From assembly GCA_903905505.1 (NCBI GenBank), contig CAIVGL010000043.1, positions 1-40,831 on the forward strand: a DNA stretch of 40,831 nucleotides, read 5' to 3'. Of the stretch, positions 17,682-25,472 are shown in pieces (position 1 is the stretch's first letter; every line of letters starts with the position of its first letter). This stretch comes from an uncultured Bacteroidia bacterium (GTDB taxonomy: Bacteria; Bacteroidota; Bacteroidia; Bacteroidales; Prolixibacteraceae). The notes under the pieces are model-generated. The model was not told the DNA's origin, did not search any database, and saw only the letters and a program-made list of their open reading frames with translations. Position numbers and translations under genes: made by a program.

Positions 17682-18440
17682 ATGGAACTAAAAACATTAT
17701 TAACGAAGGGAGGAGTCCAAGAGGCTTCCTCGTTGATTGGGATTAATTTCGAGCAGATCTTCGGTCCCTTAACCCAGAGCACAGTTCATCCATATAGTCG
17801 ATATCGGTGGTCGGTATCTTATGCGGAAACGGGTGGTCCGATTATTCAAGCGTTGCCTCCCGAAGAAGAGATGGGCTGGACACCTTGGGAGGAGTGGCTT
17901 ATGCTGAATGGCAAGCCTATGCGCCGAGCCATGGTTCTTTATCCGGTTAAGGAGATGGTCCGTCATGTTCCTCGTTGGAGGGTTCTCGAGCAAAGCGAAA
18001 CAGATCTAGCTCCTCGCTGTGCAACAAAAGTAAAGAGCTTGGAGGAACTATTCCATCGTGACCGAGTTTTTGAAGCGGCAAATGCTGTTGGGTTTGATGC
18101 CCAGAAATTGCTTGTCGATCCCCTTTCGGAGAGTGAAAGAGCTCTGTATATGCAAATGCGCTGGTCCATTGCTCCTCATCGACTTGCCGCCGATCTTCCA
18201 GTCATACAATGTCTCCCTCCTTTGGATAAAATGTCTCAATGGCCTTGGGAAACTTGGTATACCGATGGAAAAACTCCGTTAATTCACCATGTACATTATA
18301 CTTATACAACAGAAAGAACATCATCTGAGGTTTGGATTGAAAGAGATGGAGCTCCTCAGAGACCAGTTGAATTATTCGGTCATGACTGGTTCTGGTACAA
18401 CGATGAGTCAATGGCTCCTGCACTTTCAGGGAAGATTTAA
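17682..18440 (+). CDS. Unrecognised protein made of two tandem copies of one domain
   Basis: A 252-residue protein, apparently cytoplasmic (no signal peptide), rich in Trp and Pro. Residues 5-92 and 122-212 are two diverged copies of the same unit: RYRWSVS (41-47) matches MRWSIA; PIIQALPP (53-60) matches PVIQCLPP (173-180); TPWEEW (67-72) matches WPWETW (187-192); NGKPM matches DGKTP; and each copy opens with a GV/RVFEAA...G-I/F-(N/D) helix. I know no named family with this pattern. It is coupled to the sulfatase (7-base gap) and the two are very likely co-transcribed, which hints at a role in sulfated glycan use, but no function can be assigned. Confidence 0.75.
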   Translation: MELKTLLTKGGVQEASSLIGINFEQIFGPLTQSTVHPYSRYRWSVSYAETGGPIIQALPPEEEMGWTPWEEWLMLNGKPMRRAMVLYPVKEMVRHVPRWRVLEQSETDLAPRCATKVKSLEELFHRDRVFEAANAVGFDAQKLLVDPLSESERALYMQMRWSIAPHRLAADLPVIQCLPPLDKMSQWPWETWYTDGKTPLIHHVHYTYTTERTSSEVWIERDGAPQRPVELFGHDWFWYNDESMAPALSGKI

Positions 18441-18636
18441 TAGGCAAAAACTTTGGTCCCGAGTAGCGATATCTTATGAACTTGATTTGAAATTATTTTA
18501 TCCCACCCAGAATCTGCGACTTTCGCAACTATTTTAAAGGGCAACTTGTTAGTTATGGAAAATAGAATACCAGTTGTTTTTATCTTTAGCATTGCAAAAA
18601 CCGATCGGAAACGGAACTCGGAATTTAAACTGAATC

Positions 18637-19890
18637 ATGATTAACAAACTTATAATTTTTGGACTTGTAGTCCTGCTTATAGAATACTACTCCTTTGTCG
18701 CTGTGCGCAGCGCTATCAAGCAAACACCCGATAGTATACATGGCTATTTATTCTTGCTTTATATTATTCTATCGCTTGTAACTTTATGCGGCTTTTTTGC
18801 TTTATCACATTATGGAAGAGGAGCCTGGCCTTCGGTGACACTTAAATATGCTGTTAATATGTTGGTGGGCGTCTTTATCGGCAAATTCCTTGTGGCCACG
18901 ATTCTCCTTTTCACCGATGTTGCGCTTTTGATTCCCAATCTGATTTCGTTTGCTAGTTCATTTAAAAGTCATCCGATCGGATCTCCACCTGAAGGGTCAC
19001 GGTTTATGAGTCGATTTACTTTTATCTCTCAATTGGCTTTGGGAGTAGGAGCTCTGTTAACGTTAGGTCTGGGTTATGGAATCCGCAATAGATATCGTTA
19101 TCAGCTTAAGCGATTAAAGTTATCCTTGAAAGATCTACCGAGTGAGTTTAAGGGACTTCGGATTATTCAAATTTCCGACATTCACTCTGGCAGCTTAGAT
19201 GATCCTGAGGCAGTGGCTAAGGGTGTCGATTTGATCATGCGCGAAAAACCTGACCTAATTTTTTTTACTGGGGATCTTGTAAACAATCAGGCCGAAGAGG
19301 TTATTCCTTACTTAAAGATATTCAGCCAATTGAAAGCGCCCATGGGGGTCTTTTCTGTCCTGGGAAATCACGATTATGGCGATTATGTTTCGTGGCCTTC
19401 CGAAGAAGCTAAAAAGGAAAACCTGGATGCGCTGAAGCAGCATCATGCCGATTTAGGGTGGCGACTGCTGTTAAATGAGCATGTTTTATTGGAGCGGAAC
19501 AACCAGCAGATTGCTTTGATAGGGATTGAAAATTGGGGAGCTAGAGGGTTTACTAAATATGGCGATATGAAAAAAGCTGTCGCTGGACTCGAGCATGTAA
19601 ATGCGCCAATCAAAATATTGCTTAGCCACGATCCATCACATTGGGAAGCCGAAGTGCGCAAAGAGTATCGCGATATTTCTTTGATGCTCAGTGGTCACAC
19701 CCATGGAATGCAATTTGGAATTGACATTCCCGGATTTAAATGGAGCCCCGTGCAGTATGTCTACAAACAGTGGGCGGGCTTATATCAGGAGGAAAACCAA
19801 TCCCTTTATGTCAATCGGGGTTATGGTTTTATTGGATACCAAGGTCGATTGGGCATATTGCCAGAGATAACCTTGATCGAACTGAGTTAA
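18637..19890 (+). CDS. Membrane-anchored metallophosphoesterase
   Basis: A 417-residue protein with four hydrophobic stretches in residues 1-150 and a calcineurin-like phosphoesterase domain from about 170. Metal ligands are all present: SDIHSG (D181, H183), TGDLV (D213), GNHD (243-246), a histidine in SHDP, and GHTHG near 352. It resembles the YkuE/YaeI group, which cleaves phosphate from lipid-linked or nucleotide substrates at the membrane; the exact substrate is unknown. The symporter gene begins 21 bases after its stop, so they may share a transcript. Confidence 0.88.
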   Translation: MINKLIIFGLVVLLIEYYSFVAVRSAIKQTPDSIHGYLFLLYIILSLVTLCGFFALSHYGRGAWPSVTLKYAVNMLVGVFIGKFLVATILLFTDVALLIPNLISFASSFKSHPIGSPPEGSRFMSRFTFISQLALGVGALLTLGLGYGIRNRYRYQLKRLKLSLKDLPSEFKGLRIIQISDIHSGSLDDPEAVAKGVDLIMREKPDLIFFTGDLVNNQAEEVIPYLKIFSQLKAPMGVFSVLGNHDYGDYVSWPSEEAKKENLDALKQHHADLGWRLLLNEHVLLERNNQQIALIGIENWGARGFTKYGDMKKAVAGLEHVNAPIKILLSHDPSHWEAEVRKEYRDISLMLSGHTHGMQFGIDIPGFKWSPVQYVYKQWAGLYQEENQSLYVNRGYGFIGYQGRLGILPEITLIELS

Positions 19891-19911
19891 AAGGTGAACT
19901 AAACTACAACT

Positions 19912-21402
19912 ATGAAATTATCCGCTCTAGACTTACTCGTTTTTATTATACTGACCTTTGGCAGTGTAATTTTTGGCGCTAGCTTTTTCTTTAAAAATAA
20001 GACCTCTTCACAGTTTACTTCGGGTGGCGGTAAGATCCCAGGATGGGTCGTCGGACTTTCACTTTTTGCCGCTTTTCTAAGCAGCATAAGCTTCTTGGGT
20101 CTTCCGGGCAAAGCCTATATGTCGAACTGGAACGCCTTTGCGTTTAGCCTCTCCATACCACTAGCCGCTATTTTTTCGGTTCGGTTTTTTGTCCCTCTTT
20201 ATCGAGGACTTGGGAGCATTTCAGCCTATCATTATTTGGAAGTTCGATTTGGTGTCTGGGCAAGTGTTTATGCATCAATATGTTATATCTTAACCAAGAT
20301 TATGCATATGGGAGCTATTCTATTATTGCTCTCCTTGCCCTTAAATGCGCTGTTTGGTTGGAACATCCAAACCATCATCATTGTTACCGGAATTACCGTA
20401 ACGATTTATTCGATGCTCGGAGGTATTCAAGCAGTCATTTGGACCGATGCGATACAGGGATTGATCCTTATGGTAGGTGCTGTTGTAGGAGCATTAATTC
20501 TGACGTTTTCGATGCCTGAAGGGCCGAAGCAAATCTTCGACATCGCCGCTGCAAACCATAAATTTAGTCTGGGAAGCTTTGGCTCTAGTCTAACGGATTC
20601 CACTTTTTGGGTCGTCCTTATCTATGGATTTTTTATGAATCTTCAGAATTTCGGCATCGACCAGAACAACGTCCAGCGGTATATGACAACTGGTACGGAG
20701 AAAGAAGCAAAATCTTCAGCCTTATTTGGATACTTATTATATATCCCGTTGTCGTTGATCCTCTTTTATATTGGCACCGCACTTTTTGCCTATTACACCG
20801 CTCAGCCCGATTTATTACCTGCTGAACTTAAAGTTGCTGGTTCGGGGGATAAGATATTCCCTTATTTTATTGCCACTGCACTTCCAACGGGTATTCGAGG
20901 GCTCTTAATTGCCTCCATCTTTGCCGCTGGAATGAGCAATATTTCTGCTAATATAAACGGTACGGCAACCATCATCTTAACCGATTATTACAAAAGATTC
21001 TTCAATCAGCAGGCGAATGAAAAATCATCTATGAAGGTTCTTTATGGCTCTTCGTTGATTGTGGGAGCTCTTGGTGTGACGATTGCTTTATCGTTGGTTG
21101 GCGTTAAAAGTGTGCTCGATGCCTGGTGGATGCTGGCTTCCATCTTTAGTGGTGGAATGCTTGGTTTATTCCTCCTCGGATACCTCTCCAAACATGCCCG
21201 CAACATCGATGCTGTTATTGGTACCATCTTAGGGATTCTAATTATCATCTGGATGAGCCTATCTCCACTATATTTCACCGAAGGCAAACTATTGGCTTTC
21301 CGCAGTCCTTTTCATGAAGATTTGACCACTGTCTTTGGTACCATGGCTATTACCCTTGTTGGATTTCTATTGGCCAGTTTATTCGCAAAAAAATCAAGCT
21401 AA
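19912..21402 (+). CDS. Sodium:solute symporter (SSS family)
   Basis: A 496-residue integral membrane protein with about 13 hydrophobic segments. The family wording is clear: GGGKIPGWVVGLSLFAAFLSSISFLG near the N-terminus, RFFVPLYRGLGSISAYHYLE, YSMLGGIQAVIWTDAIQG near residue 165, and the later GLLIASIFAAGMSNISANING with the Na+-site serines. SSS transporters move sugars, amino acids, sialic acid or carboxylates with Na+; the set of nearby glycan enzymes makes a sugar or sugar acid plausible. Its last 9 bases overlap the end of the convergent DUF423 gene. Confidence 0.92.
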   Translation: MKLSALDLLVFIILTFGSVIFGASFFFKNKTSSQFTSGGGKIPGWVVGLSLFAAFLSSISFLGLPGKAYMSNWNAFAFSLSIPLAAIFSVRFFVPLYRGLGSISAYHYLEVRFGVWASVYASICYILTKIMHMGAILLLLSLPLNALFGWNIQTIIIVTGITVTIYSMLGGIQAVIWTDAIQGLILMVGAVVGALILTFSMPEGPKQIFDIAAANHKFSLGSFGSSLTDSTFWVVLIYGFFMNLQNFGIDQNNVQRYMTTGTEKEAKSSALFGYLLYIPLSLILFYIGTALFAYYTAQPDLLPAELKVAGSGDKIFPYFIATALPTGIRGLLIASIFAAGMSNISANINGTATIILTDYYKRFFNQQANEKSSMKVLYGSSLIVGALGVTIALSLVGVKSVLDAWWMLASIFSGGMLGLFLLGYLSKHARNIDAVIGTILGILIIIWMSLSPLYFTEGKLLAFRSPFHEDLTTVFGTMAITLVGFLLASLFAKKSS

Positions 21403-21786
21403 AGGTCGGTTTAGATTCTTATTGGCATTTAGAATATGCACCAATAGGCATACCCAGCCTGCGACAAACAGCACTCCGCCAATGGGGACAATTGCTCCAA
21501 GGATCTTGATTCCGGTTATCGCCAAGAGATAGAGAAAGCCTGAGAAAATAATCGTTCCAGCGAGGAAAAGGTACCCCGACCATTTTAGAACTTTCGAAGG
21601 GTTGAGGTGCATCAAAATGCCGACGATTAAAAGGGCAAACGTATGATAAAACTGATACTCCACGCCTGTTTTGTATACCGCAAGCATCTCGGGGGTGATC
21701 AGTTGTTTTAAGAGATGGGCTCCAAAAGCCCCAAGGATCACGGCTAATGCTCCAGTTATGGCTCCTGCAGTTAAAAATATTTTCAT
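21394..21786 (-). CDS. DUF423 family inner membrane protein
   Basis: A 130-residue protein with four hydrophobic segments and the characteristic DUF423 wording GAITGALAVILGAFGAHLLK, YQFYHTFALL and GTIIFSGFLYLLAITG. Members (for example YgdD of Escherichia coli) are conserved small membrane proteins with no agreed function. The stop lies inside the tail of the symporter gene (9-base convergent overlap). Confidence 0.9.
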   Translation of the reverse strand: MKIFLTAGAITGALAVILGAFGAHLLKQLITPEMLAVYKTGVEYQFYHTFALLIVGILMHLNPSKVLKWSGYLFLAGTIIFSGFLYLLAITGIKILGAIVPIGGVLFVAGWVCLLVHILNANKNLNRPLA

Positions 21787-22242
21787 TTGATTGGTTTTTA
21801 TTTCAAGGTAAAACTACGAAAAAAGCGTGGTTCTGGACGAGTGAGGTGAGTCGTAAGAATGAAAATGGTTGAGTTTAATTAGATGGTTGTAATGTCTCAC
21901 AGGATTTAAGGGAAAAACAAGATTTAGCCACCAAGGCACAAAGGCTCCAATTCGTCAGCTGACGGAGAAGAGTGAATCAATTTTTTTGTCGTTTAATAAT
22001 CGAACTAGCTCAAGTCCAGGATGGAATTGCTCAAATTGATTATGGACAGATTAATTTGCTTTAAGCTTTGAGGACAATCTTTTTTGGATAAAAGATATAA
22101 GTTAATCCCCAGAATATTAGATTGTATCAATTTTAAGCAGTTTCCGTTGGTTTTAAGTTGGATTCGCTCAGTAAAATATTTAGTTATTTTTTAACATTCA
22201 ATAACTCTTTCAACAATGAATAAATGTTAGATTTGCACAATT
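21787..22242. other. Intergenic stretch with a palindrome and a promoter-like box
   Basis: No gene is supported in these 456 bases. They hold a 12-base perfect palindrome CGTCAGCTGACG (21953-21964) just after a stretch CACCAAGGCACAAAGG of the kind repeated in many Bacteroidota intergenic regions, and a -7 box TAGATTTG at 22228-22235 only 7 bases before the next ATG. Confidence 0.4.
22228..22235 (+). promoter_or_regulatory. -7 box ahead of the small acidic protein
   Basis: Perfect TAnnTTTG match (TAGATTTG) ending 7 bases before the ATG at 22243, so the transcript would be nearly leaderless. No -33 TTTG at the usual spacing. Confidence 0.35.
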
Positions 22243-22605
22243 ATGAGCAACAGAGGTAGGTTAAATCTAGTTTTTCAAATACTTTTTCTGGTCTTTATTT
22301 CAATTGATCAGTGTTTTGGGTTTGTCGATACGTATAAAAGTGTCGACCTAAAACCACTATGTTCTCAAGAATTTCAATTTACCGAGGAATTATCAGATGA
22401 ATCAAATGACTTATCATCTCACTCTAAGTTGCCATTTTCGTTAGATGACAGTGATTTGGTTGATGATCTTGATGATTCAATAGTTGAATCTTTCAGTGTA
22501 AATGTAGTTCAACTATATTGTGAATTTGTGTTTTTAGAAGCTGTGTCTTCGCATCGAAGTGAGCCTCTTGAAAAGGTTTCCCCACCCCCTAAATGTCACG
22601 TATAA
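22243..22605 (+). CDS. Small secreted acidic protein of unknown function
   Basis: A 120-residue protein with a signal peptide-like start (LVFQILFLVFISIDQCFGF) and a strongly acidic mature part (DDSDLVDDLDDSIVES), then a short hydrophobic stretch containing NVVQLYCEFVFLEAV and a C-terminal SPPPKCHV. No family recognised. It stands alone, about 260 bases before the transporter gene, with a promoter-like box directly upstream. Confidence 0.5.
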   Translation: MSNRGRLNLVFQILFLVFISIDQCFGFVDTYKSVDLKPLCSQEFQFTEELSDESNDLSSHSKLPFSLDDSDLVDDLDDSIVESFSVNVVQLYCEFVFLEAVSSHRSEPLEKVSPPPKCHV

Positions 22606-22862
22606 ATACATGAGATTTCTTCCTTAGTTAAAGGTGGTAATTTCAGTTTGTATTTATTGCGGTTTATGAACCTATAATAGGTTAAAATTCTAATTCCTTT
22701 TTGTCAAGGTTATTTTTTGATTAGTCATTCCTATGGCTTGTCAATTTCATGCTGTGATTTCACCTAGCATGTACTATTGATCGGAATAACCTCTAGTTTG
22801 CTGCAAGCATAGCGACTGACACTACACAGATAAAATAAACAATAACACATAATAGAGAAACA

Positions 22863-25022
22863 ATGATTTCAAAAATAAAACAAGACTTACCAGCGAGTTT
22901 GGTCGTATTTATAGTAGCACTTCCCTTATGTTTAGGAGTCGCATTAGCAAGTGGAGCACCCCTATTATCAGGTGTAATTGCAGGAATAATAGGCGGTATA
23001 GTGGTTGGATTTTTAAGCCAATCTCACACATCTGTAAGTGGACCAGCTGCAGGTTTAGCTGCCGTGGTGCTTTCAGCCATAACGCAATTAGGTAGTTTTG
23101 AAATCTTTTTATTGGCGGTGGTTTTAGCTGGAATTCTCCAACTCGTCGTAGGAATTGCTAAAGGTGGATTTATTGCCAACTATATTCCTTCAAATGTTAT
23201 AAAAGGTTTATTAGCTGCAATCGGTATCATTTTAATTTTAAAACAAATTCCTCACGCTGTTGGGTTTGACAGACATACCGAAGATGATTTTGCATTTTTA
23301 CAGAAAAATGGAGAAAATACCTTTTCGGAACTAATTCAAATTTTCAATGACTTTTCTTGGGGTGCTATAATTATTTCTATCATTTCTATTTTGGTGATGA
23401 TTTATTGGGACAAAACGCCAATGAAAAAAATAAAATTTTTTCCTGCATCTTTATTTGTAGTTGTTCTTGGTGTTTCATTAAATGAATTATTTCAAAATTT
23501 ATTTCCAATGCTTGCAATATCAGCAACTCATTTAGTGCAAATTCCAAAATTTGAAGGAATAAACTCAATGATTACTTTGCCCAACTTTGGAAGTATTGGT
23601 AATTATCATGTTTGGATAATAGCCTTTACCATAGCTGTTATTGCCTCACTAGAAACATTATTAAACCTTGAAGCAGTTGAGAAACTTGACCCACATAAAA
23701 GGGAAGCATCGCCAAACAAAGAATTGGTTGCACAAGGCATAGGCAATATTTTTTCAGGATTAGTTGGGGGTATTCCTATTACATCGGTAATCGTTAGAAG
23801 TTCGGTTAATATAAATGCAGGTGGTGAAACTAAGTTGTCTGCAATTTTACATGGTGTATTTTTATTAATAAGTGTTTTACTGTTAAGTCCCATTTTAAAC
23901 CTCATACCACTAGCATCATTAGCTTGTATTTTATTACTAACAGGTTATAAATTGGCAAAACTTTCTTTGTTCAAGGATATGTATAGCAAAGGACTAAATC
24001 AATTCATCCCTTTTATTGCAACAGTTTTGGCAATTGTATTTACAGATTTACTCATTGGAGTTTTAATAGGGTTAGCGATAAGTATTTTTTACATTTTAAA
24101 AAGCAACTACAAAAATCCATTTGTGTTAGCAAAAGAAACTTTACATATTGACGAAACAGTGCGTTTGGAATTGCCAAATCAGGTTTCGTTTTTAAACAAA
24201 GCATCAATAAAGGAAACTTTATGGAATGTTCCAAACAATTCAAAAGTGATAATTGATGCCACGTATTCTAATTATATAGATAACGATGTATTAGAGGTGA
24301 TTGAAGATTTCAGAAGCACGATTTCAATAGAGAAGGAAATTAAATTAAACGTTATTGGATTAAAGGAACATTACCAATTAGAAGACCATATTCAGTTCGT
24401 GAATGTGTTGGACAAAGCCACACAACAAATAATGACACCAAATGAAATTCTGGAAATTCTAAAAAAAGGAAATGAAAGATTTGTAACAGGAAATTGGACT
24501 GAAAAATATATTAAGCACCAGGTAAGTGCAACCTCATCAGCTCAAAATCCTTATGCCATTGTTTTAAGTTGTATTGACAGCCGAACATCAACCGAGCAAA
24601 TATTTGATTTAGGATTAGGCGATGTGTTTAGCATTAGAATAGCAGGAAATATATTGAATGATGATATATTAGGAAGTATGGAATTTGGCATGCACGAAAT
24701 AGGTGTAAAATTACTGCTTGTATTAGGACATACAAACTGTGGAGCTGTAATTGGTGCTTGTAATCACGTAAAGCTGGGAAATTTAACTACCCTTTTAGAC
24801 AAAATAAAACCTGCGATTGAAAATGAAAAAACAATTTTAGAAAACAGAGATGGTTCAAATACTGTATTTGTAGACAAAGTAACGGAGCAAAATGTATTTC
24901 ATACCATTGGCAGAATTAGAAATGAAAGTGCAATAATAGCAGAACTTGAACAAGTAGGAAAAATAAAAATAGTAGGTGGACTTTATGACGTTGAAACAGG
25001 AAAAGTTAACTTCTATGAGTAA
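22863..25022 (+). CDS. SulP transporter fused to beta-carbonic anhydrase
   Basis: A 719-residue fusion. Residues 1-430 are a SulP/SLC26 anion transporter with 10 or more hydrophobic segments and family motifs PLCLGVALASGAPLLSGVIAG and SVSGPAAGLAAVVLSAI. Residues 440-520 read as a STAS-like domain (VRLELPNQVSFLNKASIKE). Residues 535-719 are a beta-class carbonic anhydrase: zinc ligands C570 (in SCIDSRTS, with the D572-R574 dyad), H623 and C626 (in GHTNCGAVIGAC). Such fusions are known and are generally taken to couple bicarbonate transport with CO2 hydration. The gene is much more AT-rich than its neighbours and is followed at its stop codon by a long inverted repeat, both suggesting acquisition by transfer. 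Confidence 0.93.
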   Translation: MISKIKQDLPASLVVFIVALPLCLGVALASGAPLLSGVIAGIIGGIVVGFLSQSHTSVSGPAAGLAAVVLSAITQLGSFEIFLLAVVLAGILQLVVGIAKGGFIANYIPSNVIKGLLAAIGIILILKQIPHAVGFDRHTEDDFAFLQKNGENTFSELIQIFNDFSWGAIIISIISILVMIYWDKTPMKKIKFFPASLFVVVLGVSLNELFQNLFPMLAISATHLVQIPKFEGINSMITLPNFGSIGNYHVWIIAFTIAVIASLETLLNLEAVEKLDPHKREASPNKELVAQGIGNIFSGLVGGIPITSVIVRSSVNINAGGETKLSAILHGVFLLISVLLLSPILNLIPLASLACILLLTGYKLAKLSLFKDMYSKGLNQFIPFIATVLAIVFTDLLIGVLIGLAISIFYILKSNYKNPFVLAKETLHIDETVRLELPNQVSFLNKASIKETLWNVPNNSKVIIDATYSNYIDNDVLEVIEDFRSTISIEKEIKLNVIGLKEHYQLEDHIQFVNVLDKATQQIMTPNEILEILKKGNERFVTGNWTEKYIKHQVSATSSAQNPYAIVLSCIDSRTSTEQIFDLGLGDVFSIRIAGNILNDDILGSMEFGMHEIGVKLLLVLGHTNCGAVIGACNHVKLGNLTTLLDKIKPAIENEKTILENRDGSNTVFVDKVTEQNVFHTIGRIRNESAIIAELEQVGKIKIVGGLYDVETGKVNFYE

Positions 25023-25163
25023 AACGCTAGCAGGTAACAGCAGCTACAAGAAATTGGCGGGTCAGTGGTTAAGTGAAGCTTTGTGCTTCGTATCAAGTTC
25101 AGTGCTGGCCGACAGTTTTGTGCTTCGAAATTGCCAACTTCTTGTAGCTGCAAAGCGTTAAAC
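25019..25163. repeat. Long imperfect inverted repeat, attC-like, after the transporter gene
   Basis: The arms start at the stop codon of the SulP fusion gene. The outer left GTAAAACGCT mirrors the right AGCGTTAAAC with two mismatches, and the inner arms 25041-25058 and 25133-25150 pair at 17 of 18 positions (CAGCTACAAGAAATTGGC). The centre holds a small hairpin GAAGC-TTTGT-GCTTC and two copies of TTGTGCTTCG 37 bases apart. Length (about 145 bases), an R'-like GTTAAAC end, interrupted arms and a position at a stop codon resemble integron attC sites; an unrelated dispersed Bacteroidota repeat is the alternative. Confidence 0.65.
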
Positions 25164-25472
25164 TCTATAAAGTTTTGGGTGGTGGAATAAATTAACTAGG
25201 CCAATGCTTAATTGATATGCGGATTATGAATTGCTTTTAAATATTGTTTTGTCTTTTTTAGCTAAGCAGGGTTCAAAATATCTAAGCGCTTACTTGCGAA
25301 TTTTCTAGTCGGTACATGCAAGGTCTTAACGTTCTAAAAAAATAGAAGTCTGTTAAGCTTTTAGGATAATCTTCTTCCGATACAGGATATAGGCTAAGCC
25401 CCTTTTAATCAGAAGTAATATTCCTTATATTTGACAGAACTAACGAAAGAGCTCTAACTAACAGAAAATAGT
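25164..25472. other. Gene-free stretch ahead of the PHP hydrolase
   Basis: No supported gene. It contains the promoter-like box at 25403-25433 and the AT-rich start of the next transcription unit. Confidence 0.4.
25403..25433 (+). promoter_or_regulatory. Promoter candidate for the CehA/McbA-type gene
   Basis: TATATTTG (25426-25433) is a perfect -7 match; TTTT at 25403-25406, 19 bases upstream, is one mismatch from the -33 TTTG. The start of transcription would lie near 25440, about 33 bases ahead of the ATG. Confidence 0.5.

Noticed and set aside
21953..21964. CGTCAGCTGACG palindrome as a terminator or operator
   Set aside because: It is perfect but short, has no T-tail and no adjacent promoter; recorded only within the intergenic entry.
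24976..25161. 61-codon plus-strand frame across the transporter end and the inverted repeat
   Set aside because: It overlaps the real gene in another frame, and its second half is the repeat; no protein character.
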